Origin: an uncultured Streptococcus sp.
Lineage (GTDB): Bacteria; Bacillota; Bacilli; Lactobacillales; Streptococcaceae
Reading direction: 5' to 3'
Assembly (NCBI RefSeq): GCF_905372115.1
Contig: NZ_CAJPNR010000010.1
Location: 1 to 55,863, forward strand
Length of the DNA stretch: 55,863 bases
Position 1 is the first letter of the stretch. Each line of letters opens with the position of its first letter. The notes beneath the pieces were generated by a model that saw only the letters and a list, made by a program, of their open reading frames with translations, did no database searches and was not told the DNA's origin. Shown in pieces: positions 24,169 through 32,566 of the stretch. The position numbers were made by a program, and so were the translations under genes.

Positions 24169-24928
24169 AATTGCCCACCTCACTTGCCATAACTGTCAGA
24201 GTATCGGAAATCTCTTGGAACATCTGCCGCTCGGTCTTGTCGCCACGGAAGATTTGATTATAAAGAATTCCATCCTTGATAAAGAGCACCCGCTTGGCGC
24301 GGCTAGCCGCTGCAGTTGAGTGGGTCACCATGAGAATGGTTTGACCGCGGGCATTGATATCGTCAAAGACATCCAACAACGCTGCCGAAGACTTGGAATC
24401 CAAGGCTCCTGTCGGCTCATCCGCCAGCAGAATCTCAGGATCTGTGATGATGGCCCGAGCTACTGCTACCCGCTGCTTCTGGCCACCGGAAATCTCATAA
24501 GGAAACTTCTCTTGCAGCTTGTTAATCCCCAGCTCATTGCAGGTCGTAACCAGCTTTTGCATCATCTCGGTAATGGGACGACGAGAGAGGACCAGAGGCA
24601 GGAGAATATTATCCTTGACCGACAGGGTATCCAGCAGATTGAAATCCTGAAAGACAAAACCTAATTTCTCCCTACGGAAGCTGGAAGCCTGACTGTTTTT
24701 GATGGTTGCTGTGTCAGTTCCGTTGAGAAAGACACGGCCCTCAGTCGGCTTGTCCAACATGGCTAGGATGTTAAGCAGGGTGGATTTCCCGGAGCCTGAC
24801 TCCCCCATGATGGCGACATATTCGCCTTTTTCTACCGTAAAGTGAATGTCTTTCAGTGCCTCTACTTGGCTGCCCTGAAAGCGGGTTTTATAAATCTTTT
24901 TTACGTGTTGTACATCTAATAATGTCAT
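24149..24928 (-). CDS. Bce-type ABC transporter ATP-binding protein
   Basis: 259 aa. Walker A GESGSGKST, Q-loop FVFQDFNLLD, signature ISGGQKQR, Walker B ILLADEPTGALDSKS, switch His VTHSTAAASRA. MacB/BceA subgroup. Start ATG 24928 (MTLLDVQHVKKIY) after AAAGGAAG; the longer frame from 24955 is not supported. Promoter and Bce-type operator lie at 25038-25087. Confidence 0.92.
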   Translation of the reverse strand: MTLLDVQHVKKIYKTRFQGSQVEALKDIHFTVEKGEYVAIMGESGSGKSTLLNILAMLDKPTEGRVFLNGTDTATIKNSQASSFRREKLGFVFQDFNLLDTLSVKDNILLPLVLSRRPITEMMQKLVTTCNELGINKLQEKFPYEISGGQKQRVAVARAIITDPEILLADEPTGALDSKSSAALLDVFDDINARGQTILMVTHSTAAASRAKRVLFIKDGILYNQIFRGDKTERQMFQEISDTLTVMASEVGNYVQTNE

Positions 24929-25037
24929 CTTGCTTCCTTTCTGTCTAGCAGGCACCTATCAAAGCCCTGCTTTTAGCAGCATTTATAAACTGCTTCCTAA
25001 TTGATAAGTCTATTTTATCTCAATACCAACCGCCCTG

Positions 25038-25087
25038 CCATAACCTAAGCTTACATTTTAAAGTGCAATCTTACAGTTTTGTAAGAT
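25038..25087 (-). promoter_or_regulatory. Bce-type operator and promoter of the ABC operon
   Basis: Perfect palindrome ATCTTACA-GTTT-TGTAAGAT (25068-25087), matching TNACA-N4-TGTAA. About 21 bp downstream on the minus strand is TTAGGTTATGG, also present at the TraX-like promoter (25912-25960) and at 7440-7487. Likely target of the response regulator at 27361-28047. Confidence 0.75.
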
Positions 25088-25099
25088 GTGAGATGGGCT

Positions 25100-25855
25100 T
25101 TATTTTACCCAAAAGGCGACCAAGGCAATTAGCCAAAGGTGGGCTGGATAGAAAATATAGAAGAAATATTTGCTCCACTTGCTGCTGGATCCTCGCTCAC
25201 CATTATAGAAGTGCAAGAGAGGAAGAACACTGATAAAGAGCCAATCTGAATTATAGAGCAGCATTGATAGCGTATCCTGCAGAGTTGGATAAATTTGAAT
25301 ACTCATGGCAAAGAGAACTCCCCCCCAGGCTACATAGGACAAGTTTCTGAAAAAGACTTGATTTCTAAAAAGGTAGGTCAAGAGCATGAAAGGAAGCAGA
25401 GCCATGCCGCCTTCGCTAAAGAGAAGCCCAGCCAGCAAGACTAATACTCCTGCTGTCAGCCGCAAACCACGCTTCCCATCCTTAGTAGCTCCGCCATTGT
25501 CAGAAAAGCCAAAGAAAAGACTCAGCATGAGGACACCGCAGGCCAAGGTCAGAAAGATATTGTGAGTGAGGTAGATGCCCTTCTCCTGAAAGAGAAGCGT
25601 CAGGATACAGTTTCCTGTCTGCATCAGGGCTGCCCAAAAGAAGAGCCGCATATTGTAAGCCAGGCGGTTGCGAGTGTGGAGAAAGCCTTCCACTGCCATG
25701 AAGGCAAATGCTGCTCCGACACAGCGGGTTAGGGCATGCAAGACGCCATCCCAGCCCTCCGGCACCAGCCCCGGTATCTGACTGATATGGTCAAAAACCA
25801 TAAGAAATGCCATGAAGAGCTTCAACTGAAAAGCATTTATACCTTTTGATTTCAT
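25100..25855 (-). CDS. TraX-family membrane protein
   Basis: 251 aa with about seven membrane segments. N-terminus KGINAFQLKLFMAFLMVFDH and a conserved central FFWAALMQTGNCILTLLF match the TraX family, named after the F-plasmid pilin acetylase; Gram-positive members have no known role. Start after GAAGGAGACAGAAAA. It sits between the NrdI-like gene and the Bce ABC operon and has its own Bce-like operator, so it probably belongs to the envelope-stress response (inference). Confidence 0.82.
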   Translation of the reverse strand: MKSKGINAFQLKLFMAFLMVFDHISQIPGLVPEGWDGVLHALTRCVGAAFAFMAVEGFLHTRNRLAYNMRLFFWAALMQTGNCILTLLFQEKGIYLTHNIFLTLACGVLMLSLFFGFSDNGGATKDGKRGLRLTAGVLVLLAGLLFSEGGMALLPFMLLTYLFRNQVFFRNLSYVAWGGVLFAMSIQIYPTLQDTLSMLLYNSDWLFISVLPLLHFYNGERGSSSKWSKYFFYIFYPAHLWLIALVAFWVK

Positions 25856-25911
25856 TTTTCTGTCTCCTTCTTATTTCTTGCCTCTATGATAATAAAAAAG
25901 AAAGGTCGGTA

Positions 25912-25960
25912 CCATAACCTAACCTTTCATTTGCTAGTTTTATTCTTACAATTTTGTCAC
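25912..25960 (-). promoter_or_regulatory. Bce-like operator and promoter of the TraX-like gene
   Basis: CTTACA-ATTT-TGTCAC (25945-25960), one base off the perfect TGTAA half-site, followed on the minus strand by the same conserved block as at 7440-7460 (21 bp identical). Confidence 0.6.
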
Positions 25961-26004
25961 TTTTAAAAATCATGCAGGAGCATCCGTCAAAAATAGCACA
26001 AAAC

Positions 26005-26385
26005 CTAGTGGCTTTTATGAGAACTTTCTTCTGTATGCAACTGTTCTAAAAAGCCTTTGACCGCTTCTCGGTCTGCTTCCGTTCCAGAACCTTCTATGTT
26101 ACGGATATGGCGGAGGCCGTACTGCTCCACTATCTTATCCGTTGCCCCGCAAAAGGTCCGCGGATAACGCTTCTGATTGCCATTGATGACAAAGCCTTTG
26201 ATTAGATGTCTGTTCTTTCTGATGAAGCGCTTGGTCGTCCACGGAATCTGCCCAGCACCGCTATTTCTGCTGACTAAAATACAGGGTTCCTCCAGCTTTT
26301 TCCAGACTGACTGGCTAGGCAGTTCCAGGCTTTGAGCAAACTTCTTGCCCAAACCAGTCAGGCTATCATAAACCACTACTAGCAA
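26005..26385 (-). CDS. NrdI-like flavoprotein, copy 2
   Basis: 126 aa. Paralogue of 13869-14222 (VVYDSLTGLGKKFAQSLELP, SRNSGAGQIPWTTKRFIRKN, RTFCGATDKIVEQYG), with an added tail EESSHKSH. The start is TTG 26385, with GGAGG 7 nt upstream. It follows the histidine kinase by 11 bp, so it is co-transcribed with a two-component system rather than with ribonucleotide reductase genes. Flavin binding is expected; the function is open. Confidence 0.75.
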   Translation of the reverse strand: MLVVVYDSLTGLGKKFAQSLELPSQSVWKKLEEPCILVSRNSGAGQIPWTTKRFIRKNRHLIKGFVINGNQKRYPRTFCGATDKIVEQYGLRHIRNIEGSGTEADREAVKGFLEQLHTEESSHKSH

Positions 26386-26396
26386 CTTTCTTCCTC

Positions 26397-27377
26397 CTAC
26401 TCAAAGATCAATTTCTTCTCAGGAAAGGCGATGGAGACCGTCGTTCCCCGACCAACTTGAGAGTCAATGGAAATCTTGTGTCCCAGCTGGTCAGCAATTT
26501 TCTTGGACAGGTAAAGGCCTAAGCCTGATGACTGCTGGGTCAGACGACCGTTGTAGCCTGAGAAACCGCGCTCAAAAACCCGTAGCAAATCAGCATTTTG
26601 AATCCCCAGACCCGTGTCTTTGATGTAGAGGCTACCCTCTTGAAAATAAATCTCTATGCTGCCTTCTTTGGTGTATTTAAGACTATTGGACAGGACCTGC
26701 TCCAAAATCACTAGAAACCACTTTTTATCAGTGACAATCGTGTGGTCTAGATCATGAAGATTGAGACTGAGTCCTTGCTGAATAAAGAAAAGAGCGTATT
26801 TCTTGACTACTTCCCTGACCAAATCAGCCAGATTTTCCTGCTTCAGAACTAGATCATCATGGAAGCTTTCCAGACGGAGGTACTGGAGCACCAGATGAAC
26901 GTAGGATTCAATCTTGAAGAGCTCCTGCTCCAACTGAGACTTGGCTTCCTTATCCTTCAAATCTCCAATCAAAAGTGAACTGGCTGCAATAGGTGTCTTG
27001 ACTTGATGAACCCAAAGAGTATAGTAGTCCAGCAAATCATTGTATTTTTCCTGCTCAACCAAGAGCTGATTCTTCTGTTCGTACTCCAGCTCTTCCACTC
27101 GTTCCTGCAAGAGCTTTTCTAGAGGAGTCTGAGCCTGAGCGGAGACCTGTAGCTTCTGGCTGCGATAGCTCTTAAAGGCCGTCCAAGCATCTGCTCCGAT
27201 AAACAAGAAAGACAGAAAAGCCAGCAAGAGCGCGACATATTCCAGCAGACTGCGGTAAGCATCAAAGACAAAGGCAAATAGAAGAATAAAGCCTAGCAGC
27301 AGAATCAGCAGAGCTAGAAAAAATCGCCGCGAATAAAGGTAAGACTTAAGAAAGAAAAATTTATCCTGTGTGTCCAT
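26397..27377 (-). CDS. Bce-type (intramembrane-sensing) histidine kinase
   Basis: 326 aa. Two membrane segments (about 19-40 and 44-62) with almost no extracellular loop, then H-box LWVHQVKTPI (His about 124), N-box LEQVLSNSLKYT, G1 DTGLGI and G2 SSGLGLYL. This BceS/GraS-like layout means the signal is taken from the ABC transporter. Its start overlaps the response regulator stop by 17 bp. Confidence 0.92.
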   Translation of the reverse strand: MDTQDKFFFLKSYLYSRRFFLALLILLLGFILLFAFVFDAYRSLLEYVALLLAFLSFLFIGADAWTAFKSYRSQKLQVSAQAQTPLEKLLQERVEELEYEQKNQLLVEQEKYNDLLDYYTLWVHQVKTPIAASSLLIGDLKDKEAKSQLEQELFKIESYVHLVLQYLRLESFHDDLVLKQENLADLVREVVKKYALFFIQQGLSLNLHDLDHTIVTDKKWFLVILEQVLSNSLKYTKEGSIEIYFQEGSLYIKDTGLGIQNADLLRVFERGFSGYNGRLTQQSSGLGLYLSKKIADQLGHKISIDSQVGRGTTVSIAFPEKKLIFE

Positions 27378-28047
27378 TGATGAGACCGTATCCTATTCCT
27401 TTTTTGGTTTCGATGAAGTTTTTCAGTCCGTGCTCTTCAAGCTTCTTACGCAGGCGAGCCACATTGACCGATAGGGTATTGTCATCGATGAAAAAGTCAC
27501 TGTTCCAGAGTTCCTTCATCAGATCATCACGCGCTACGATACCATCTGCGTGCTCAAAGAGGACCCGCAAAATCTGAAATTCGTTCTTGGTCAAGGTCAC
27601 CACTTTGCCATCAAAGACCAGATCTGTCGACTTGAGATTGAGAATGACACCCTGATGCTCCAAGAGACTCTGGTCGTTTCCAAACTCATAGGAACGGCGC
27701 AGCAAGCCCTGAACCTTAGCCAGAAAGACATTATTGTCAAAAGGCTTGGTCACATAGTCGTCTGCCCCCATATTGATAGCCATGACAATGTCCATGGACT
27801 GATCGCGGGAAGACAGAAACATGATAGGCACCGTTGAAATCTTGCGGATTTCCTGACACCAGTGATAGCCGTTAAACAAGGGCAGGCCGATATCCATCAG
27901 TACCAAATGCGGCTCCTCTCGGACAAAGACAGTCAGCACATCCATAAAGTCCTCTACTGCCACTACCTGAAAGCCCCATTGTTCCAGCATTTTCTTAACC
28001 ATCTGACGAATGACTGGATCATCTTCTACTAGTAAAATCTTGTGCAT
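27361..28047 (-). CDS. OmpR-family response regulator (Bce-type)
   Basis: 228 aa. Receiver with DD near residue 9 and phospho-acceptor Asp52 (VLMDIGLPLF), Lys in YVTKPF, and an OmpR-type winged helix (LTKNEFQILRVLFEH; IDDNTLSVNVARLRKKLEE). Start ATG 28047 (MHKILLVEDD) after GGGAGGGAAAG; the longer frame from 28077 is not supported. Predicted to bind the TNACA-N4-TGTAA palindromes at 7162, 25068 and perhaps 7472 and 25945. Confidence 0.93.
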   Translation of the reverse strand: MHKILLVEDDPVIRQMVKKMLEQWGFQVVAVEDFMDVLTVFVREEPHLVLMDIGLPLFNGYHWCQEIRKISTVPIMFLSSRDQSMDIVMAINMGADDYVTKPFDNNVFLAKVQGLLRRSYEFGNDQSLLEHQGVILNLKSTDLVFDGKVVTLTKNEFQILRVLFEHADGIVARDDLMKELWNSDFFIDDNTLSVNVARLRKKLEEHGLKNFIETKKGIGYGLINGHTG

Positions 28048-28195
28048 CTTTCCCTCCCGATTTCTTGCTAGTAACATTATACCAAAAAATGCGCTTGCTT
28101 GTTTATCATCCTCAGTCTAAGGTAGGATTTTTCTGGAAAAGAGAAATTCTAGCAAAAAATATGCTATACTAACTAGTAGAAATTGGAGATATAAT

Positions 28196-29410
28196 ATGAG
28201 CAATATTTTTACTTACCTTGAAGAAGTGCAGCATGACAGTATTTATGATAAACCTTTTAATGAACTGGATCTGCTAATCCTGACAGAGCTAACCTACTTG
28301 CCTTTTGACCAGCTGGTACATGAAGATATGTCCCCTTACTGCGACTGCCGGCTGCTGGATTTGGCCGATCAAGTACCGCGCGACCTCTCCATGATGGTCA
28401 GCAAAAACCGACTGAAACTGCTAGATTCGGCCGCAGCCTCTACCCGTTTTAAAAATCTAAAACTGATGGGCTATGTCAATGACGTTGACCAAGATATCCA
28501 GAAGCAATTCGCTGCCTTGATGTTCAAAATCAAGCCTGATACCTATGTTCTGGTCTTTCGCGGTACGGACGACTCCATTGTCGGCTGGAAGGAAGACTTC
28601 CACATGACCTATATGGATCAGATCCCTGCTCAGAAAATGGCCGCCCGCTACCTGCAGAAGGCCTTAGAAAATCTGCCCGGTAACTTTATCCTAACCGGCC
28701 ATTCCAAAGGAGGAAACCTGGCTTCTTATGCAGCCAGTCAGATGGAAACGTCGCTTCAAGACCGTATTGAAGCCATCTACAGTTATGACTCTCCCGGTCT
28801 CAATCACTTTGTCACCGAAAGCGATGGCTATCAGGCTATGGTTGAAAGGATGAAACGCTACCTGCCTCAGAACTCCATCGTCGGCATGATGCTGGAAACA
28901 CCTAAGGAAGCTAGGATTGTCAAAAGCAGTGCCATCGGCGGCTTTGCCCAGCACGATACATTTTCATGGAAAATCAAGGGAGACTCTTTCCTATTGCTGG
29001 ATACACTAGATGCAGAGAGCCTACAGATAGACAAGACTTTTAAAAATTGGGTGAGCACCGTTTCAGATGAAGAACTTAAAGACTTTTTCGACCTCTTTTT
29101 CGGACTGATTTTGGATGCTGGTATCCAGTCTGTCGATGAACTGTCCAATGTTGAAAACTTTAACAAAGTCCTTGATATCCTGAAAAATGCTAAGTCTCTA
29201 ACAGACCAAGAACGTGACATGCTGCTGCGCTTGTCCAAGCTCCTACTGGATATGCGTGTCCAAAGCTGGAAAGACTCCATTAGCTTGCCTAAGCCTTCTG
29301 CTATTGGCAAGGATATCCGAGAAAACCTATCACGCTGGAGCAAGCAGTTGCCTTTCGGCCAGTCTGAGACTGACAAAAAGGAAGAGACTGCCGCAGAGGT
29401 TCAAGAGTAA
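28196..29410 (+). CDS. DUF2974 (Mbeg1-like) alpha/beta hydrolase
   Basis: 404 aa. The lipase-type nucleophile elbow GHSKGG (Ser about 170) lies after FRGTDDSIVGWKED, with later acidic and His residues (YSYDSPGLNHF; FAQHDTFSW) that could complete the triad. The C-terminal 130 residues are helical and not part of the hydrolase fold. No signal peptide. The family is annotated as lipase-like without a proven substrate. Divergent from the response regulator; extended -10 TGCTATACT upstream. Confidence 0.85.
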   Translation: MSNIFTYLEEVQHDSIYDKPFNELDLLILTELTYLPFDQLVHEDMSPYCDCRLLDLADQVPRDLSMMVSKNRLKLLDSAAASTRFKNLKLMGYVNDVDQDIQKQFAALMFKIKPDTYVLVFRGTDDSIVGWKEDFHMTYMDQIPAQKMAARYLQKALENLPGNFILTGHSKGGNLASYAASQMETSLQDRIEAIYSYDSPGLNHFVTESDGYQAMVERMKRYLPQNSIVGMMLETPKEARIVKSSAIGGFAQHDTFSWKIKGDSFLLLDTLDAESLQIDKTFKNWVSTVSDEELKDFFDLFFGLILDAGIQSVDELSNVENFNKVLDILKNAKSLTDQERDMLLRLSKLLLDMRVQSWKDSISLPKPSAIGKDIRENLSRWSKQLPFGQSETDKKEETAAEVQE

Positions 29411-29470
29411 AATCAAAAAAGTCCTCTATAGCTTATCTAATGGCAGACTTGGCCTATCCATACCAAAAAC

Positions 29471-29510
29471 AAAACAAGCTCTTATCTTGACAGCTTGTTT
29501 TTTCTTTGTT
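29471..29510 (+). terminator. Terminator of the DUF2974 gene
   Basis: AAAACAAGCT (29471-29480) / AGCTTGTTTT (29492-29501), then TTTCTTTG. Confidence 0.8.
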
Positions 29511-29568
29511 AGAATGTAACAAATTCATTTACAACTAAGTAGTGATAAAAACCAGAAAGGAAACCATC

Positions 29569-30765
29569 ATGAAATCTATCAAAGGAATCGCCCTTATCGC
29601 TATCAGCATAATCCTGACCATCTATGCTTGGGCTTCAGCTGGAATGACCAACTTTATCGTACCCGGTCTGGCCTTGACCACCCTTTCGCTGACCTTTTTA
29701 CTTGCGACTCGGAACGCCCTTTTGGAAAAATGGTTCCATGGCATCGAAAAGATGTATGCTTATCATAAGTTTACCGCTATCTTTTCCGTCGTTCTTCTTG
29801 CTCTCCACAATGTTGCCATGGGCGGCAGTCTCTGGGGCTCTCATCTGGCAGCCCAGCTTGGTAATGTTGGAATCTATCTCTTTGTCAGCATTGTTCTGGT
29901 GGCCTATCTTGGCAAGCACATCAAATATGAGGCTTGGCGCTGGATTCACCGCTTTGTTTATTTGGCCTATATCTTTGGTCTCTTCCACGCCTATATGCTG
30001 ATGGGCGGTCGACTCCTAACACCGACCTTACTAGGTTTCGTAGTCGGATTCTACGCTATCATCGGTTTAGCCTCTGGCTTTTACATCATCTTCCTCTACC
30101 AGTCTCTTGCCTTTCGCCATCTGGGAAAAATCCTGCAAGTCAAGCGCCTCAACCACGATACCGTGGAGTTGAAGATCCAGCTTAGTCAAAAGCTAGACTA
30201 TCAGTATGGGCAGTTTGCCTTTGTCAAGATTTTCCAAGAAGGATTTGAAAAAGCGCCGCATCCATTCTCTATCTCTGGCGGCCATGACAATATCATCTAC
30301 TTTACCATCAAGGACTCTGGTGACCACACTAAGAAACTTTATGACAAGATCCAAGAGGGAACCAAGGTCACCATTGACCGAGCTTATGGTCACATGATTC
30401 TTGACCAGGGGCAGGAAAAACAAATCTGGATTGCTGGTGGGATTGGCATTACGCCCTTCATTTCCTATATCCGCGAAATTACTAATCTGAATCGTCCAGT
30501 CAGCTTCTACTACGCTTATACTGGAGCAGAAAATGCTGTTTACCTAAACCTACTCAAAGACTATGCAGCCAAGAATCCGCAGTTTGACCTTCATTTGGTC
30601 GATAGCAGGGTCTCTGGCTATTTAGACTTCAAAAATTATCCTCTGGATGACAAAACCACCGTCTTCATGTGCGGACCTGTCAGGATGATGGATAAACTAG
30701 CCAACGAATTCAAAAAGACCAATCCTAAAGCAGATCTGGTCTATGAAGGCTTTAAGTTTAAATAA
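29569..30765 (+). CDS. NOX-like ferric reductase/NAD(P)H oxidase
   Basis: 398 aa. Ferric-reductase-type membrane domain of six segments with two His pairs 13-14 residues apart (about 66/80 and 127/140), expected to hold two hemes. The FAD-binding HPFSISG, NAD(P)-binding GGIGITPF and CGPVRMM follow. This is the layout of the bacterial NOX homologue SpNOX from pneumococcus, which passes electrons from NAD(P)H across the membrane to oxygen. Start at ATG 29569 (MKSIKGIAL) after GAAAGGAAA. Whether superoxide or iron reduction is its role here is open. Confidence 0.88.
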   Translation: MKSIKGIALIAISIILTIYAWASAGMTNFIVPGLALTTLSLTFLLATRNALLEKWFHGIEKMYAYHKFTAIFSVVLLALHNVAMGGSLWGSHLAAQLGNVGIYLFVSIVLVAYLGKHIKYEAWRWIHRFVYLAYIFGLFHAYMLMGGRLLTPTLLGFVVGFYAIIGLASGFYIIFLYQSLAFRHLGKILQVKRLNHDTVELKIQLSQKLDYQYGQFAFVKIFQEGFEKAPHPFSISGGHDNIIYFTIKDSGDHTKKLYDKIQEGTKVTIDRAYGHMILDQGQEKQIWIAGGIGITPFISYIREITNLNRPVSFYYAYTGAENAVYLNLLKDYAAKNPQFDLHLVDSRVSGYLDFKNYPLDDKTTVFMCGPVRMMDKLANEFKKTNPKADLVYEGFKFK

Positions 30766-30774
30766 AGAGTATAA

Positions 30775-30815
30775 AATATCAGGAGCAACAATAAGGTTGC
30801 TCCTGATATTTTATT
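30775..30815 (+). terminator. Strong terminator of the NOX-like gene
   Basis: 15-bp perfect stem AATATCAGGAGCAAC / GTTGCTCCTGATATT, then TTATTG. Works on either strand. Confidence 0.9.
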
Positions 30816-30916
30816 GTCTAGTAATGGATGGAGCTGAATCAAGATACAGATTGGGAGGTCTGCCTGATTCGGAAGAATCTTCTCCAGAGAATAAGGATCA
30901 ATTTCAATAGCTGATA

Positions 30917-31477
30917 TTACTGTTTTTTAGGCATATTTGAAACAAAAATATAAGACATTTTCAAAACATTTACCAGTTTATCACGTTTCTCTTTTAAGTT
31001 TTGCAGGAACGGATCCCGTACTTCTGCTGGAACTTCTAAATCATCTGAACCATACTGAGATAATTGATCACTAAGAGTCTGTTTGGATTCCTCAAAAGCT
31101 TTCAAACTTGCTTCCGCTTCTTTGTCAAAATCTGTTCTTTCAGACTCAGGGAGTTTTTCTCTAATTTCTCCACTATATTTGATGTAATTATCCGCAAGCT
31201 TATTATAGACGGTTTTCAAATCACCAATTGTTGTTGCATTAGCGATTTCTTCGTCTGTAACCAAGACAAAATCAGGCGTTTCTAAATTAGCACTTGACGA
31301 AGTACTTGAGCTGCTTGAGTTACTTTCTTTACTGCTTGATTTTGAAGACTTCTTAACTGAGCTAGAAGCAGCCTTGCTTTCTGAAGATTTAGAAGTAACG
31401 GATGAATGATTATTTGAACATGCTGCTAAGGTAACTGCTGCTAAAAGAGCCACGCTGGCTGAAAAAATTTTTTTCAT
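30917..31477 (-). CDS. Ser-rich lipoprotein
   Basis: 186 aa. Signal peptide with lipobox LAAC, then a Ser/Lys-rich low-complexity linker of about 45 residues (blocks such as SSSVKKSSKSSSKESNSSSS), then a helical domain (about 70-186) with no known family. The linker would carry the domain through the wall. Promoter TTGACA-17 bp-TATAAT at 31507-31535, a perfect consensus, suggests high expression. Confidence 0.85.
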   Translation of the reverse strand: MKKIFSASVALLAAVTLAACSNNHSSVTSKSSESKAASSSVKKSSKSSSKESNSSSSSTSSSANLETPDFVLVTDEEIANATTIGDLKTVYNKLADNYIKYSGEIREKLPESERTDFDKEAEASLKAFEESKQTLSDQLSQYGSDDLEVPAEVRDPFLQNLKEKRDKLVNVLKMSYIFVSNMPKKQ

Positions 31478-31506
31478 TTTTGTCTCCTTAAATAAAAAGT
31501 AAATTT

Positions 31507-31535
31507 ATTATAGAATAAAAATAAAGTGCTGTCAA
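31507..31535 (-). promoter_or_regulatory. Consensus promoter of the Ser-rich lipoprotein
   Basis: Minus strand TTGACA (31530-31535), 17 bp, TATAAT (31507-31512), with AAGGAG 5' of the gene. Confidence 0.85.
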
Positions 31536-31543
31536 AAATCCGA

Positions 31544-31573
31544 CTATTTTTTAAAGAAATCAAAAATTCCCAT
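31544..31573 (-). CDS. Possible 9-residue micro-ORF
   Basis: AAGGAGGAAAAAATG, a perfect ribosome binding site, precedes MGIFDFFKK and a TAG. Amphipathic peptide, no signal sequence. It ends just before the promoter of the lipoprotein gene, so it would be on a separate transcript or a readthrough leader. It could also be the stub of a lost gene. No other gene is visible in 31478-31762. Confidence 0.35.
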   Translation of the reverse strand: MGIFDFFKK

Positions 31574-31762
31574 TTTTTCCTCCTTGAATTAATTTGAAAA
31601 CTTTATGGCACAAGAAACAAGTAATGGCTTTTATGATAAAAGGGTATATATTTTATCGTTTTTCGATATATTTTTCTTGAAATACAATAAAAAATAGATT
31701 ATAATAAGAATAAAAGGAAAAGAAAATCTACTGCCGGCTGATTTTCGATAGAGGTAAGCATC

Positions 31763-32290
31763 ATGAAAAAGATTGAATTAAAAAATAACTCTTTGCTCAA
31801 AGATATCGTTACTCTACTGAATCTTATCATAGTGGGTTATGCTGCTATTCTGGTGTTTCTTACTATCCTAAGTGTGATTTCTTACACCGGTCTTTCCGAC
31901 AGGTTGGGAATAAAGCTCAATGTTCAATTTCTGCCCTCGGTTGATTTTTCAAATTTGTGGAGTATTTTAGCCTTTGTTATAAATCTTCTCACAGCTTCTT
32001 TGACTATTTATCTCATCTATCTTGCTCGTAATTTCATCAAAAATTTGATTGGTGGAAAGATTTTTGATTCATCAAACACGCAACTAGCTGATAAGGCATG
32101 GAAAGTCTTTTTGGCTCTGACCTTTCTTTCCGTTAAGGTTGCTGCATCAGGCAATCCCATTGCCCTCCCCTTCTCTTTTAACGCCAGTATGAGCTTTACA
32201 CCTCTCTTGGGCGCTCTGATTATTTGGCTGATGATGAAAATTCTAGAAAAGGGGATTGATATAGCTGAAGAAAATGAATTTACCATCTAG
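31763..32290 (+). CDS. DUF2975 membrane protein
   Basis: 175 aa, four membrane segments. DUF2975 pattern (GGKIFDSSNTQLADKAWK in the cytoplasmic loop). Encoded immediately before a small XRE regulator, the usual partner of this family. Function unknown. Start ATG 31763 after AGAGGTAAGC. Confidence 0.85.
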   Translation: MKKIELKNNSLLKDIVTLLNLIIVGYAAILVFLTILSVISYTGLSDRLGIKLNVQFLPSVDFSNLWSILAFVINLLTASLTIYLIYLARNFIKNLIGGKIFDSSNTQLADKAWKVFLALTFLSVKVAASGNPIALPFSFNASMSFTPLLGALIIWLMMKILEKGIDIAEENEFTI

Positions 32291-32302
32291 GAGGCTGCTA
32301 TC

Positions 32303-32512
32303 ATGATTATCGTTAATCTTGATGTCCAGCTGGCCAAGAAAAAGATGAAACTAGGTGAACTGGCCGATATCATCGGTATTACCAACGCCAACCTTTCCAT
32401 TCTCAAAACGGGCAAGGCCAAGGCTATCCGCTTTAGCACCCTCAATGCTATCTGTCAAGCCCTTGATTGCCAGCCCGGAGACATCCTAGAATTTACAGAT
32501 GATGAAGAATAA
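32303..32512 (+). CDS. Small XRE/Cro-type regulator
   Basis: 69 aa, YozG-like: one HTH (MKLGELADIIGITNANLSIL, KTGKAKAIRFSTLNAICQAL, DCQPGDILEF). 12 bp after the DUF2975 gene, after GGAGG. Likely to control the pair. Confidence 0.88.
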   Translation: MIIVNLDVQLAKKKMKLGELADIIGITNANLSILKTGKAKAIRFSTLNAICQALDCQPGDILEFTDDEE

Positions 32513-32562
32513 AAAAACTCCCGTCTTAGCCGATTCCATTCAGCTAGGAGGGGAGTTTTTAT
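32511..32562. terminator. Bidirectional terminator
   Basis: AAAAACTCCCGTCTTAGC / GCTAGGAGGGGAGTTTTT, A and T runs on both sides; ends both the XRE gene and, on the minus strand, the lac operon after lacG. Confidence 0.8.
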
Positions 32563-32566
32563 TTGC

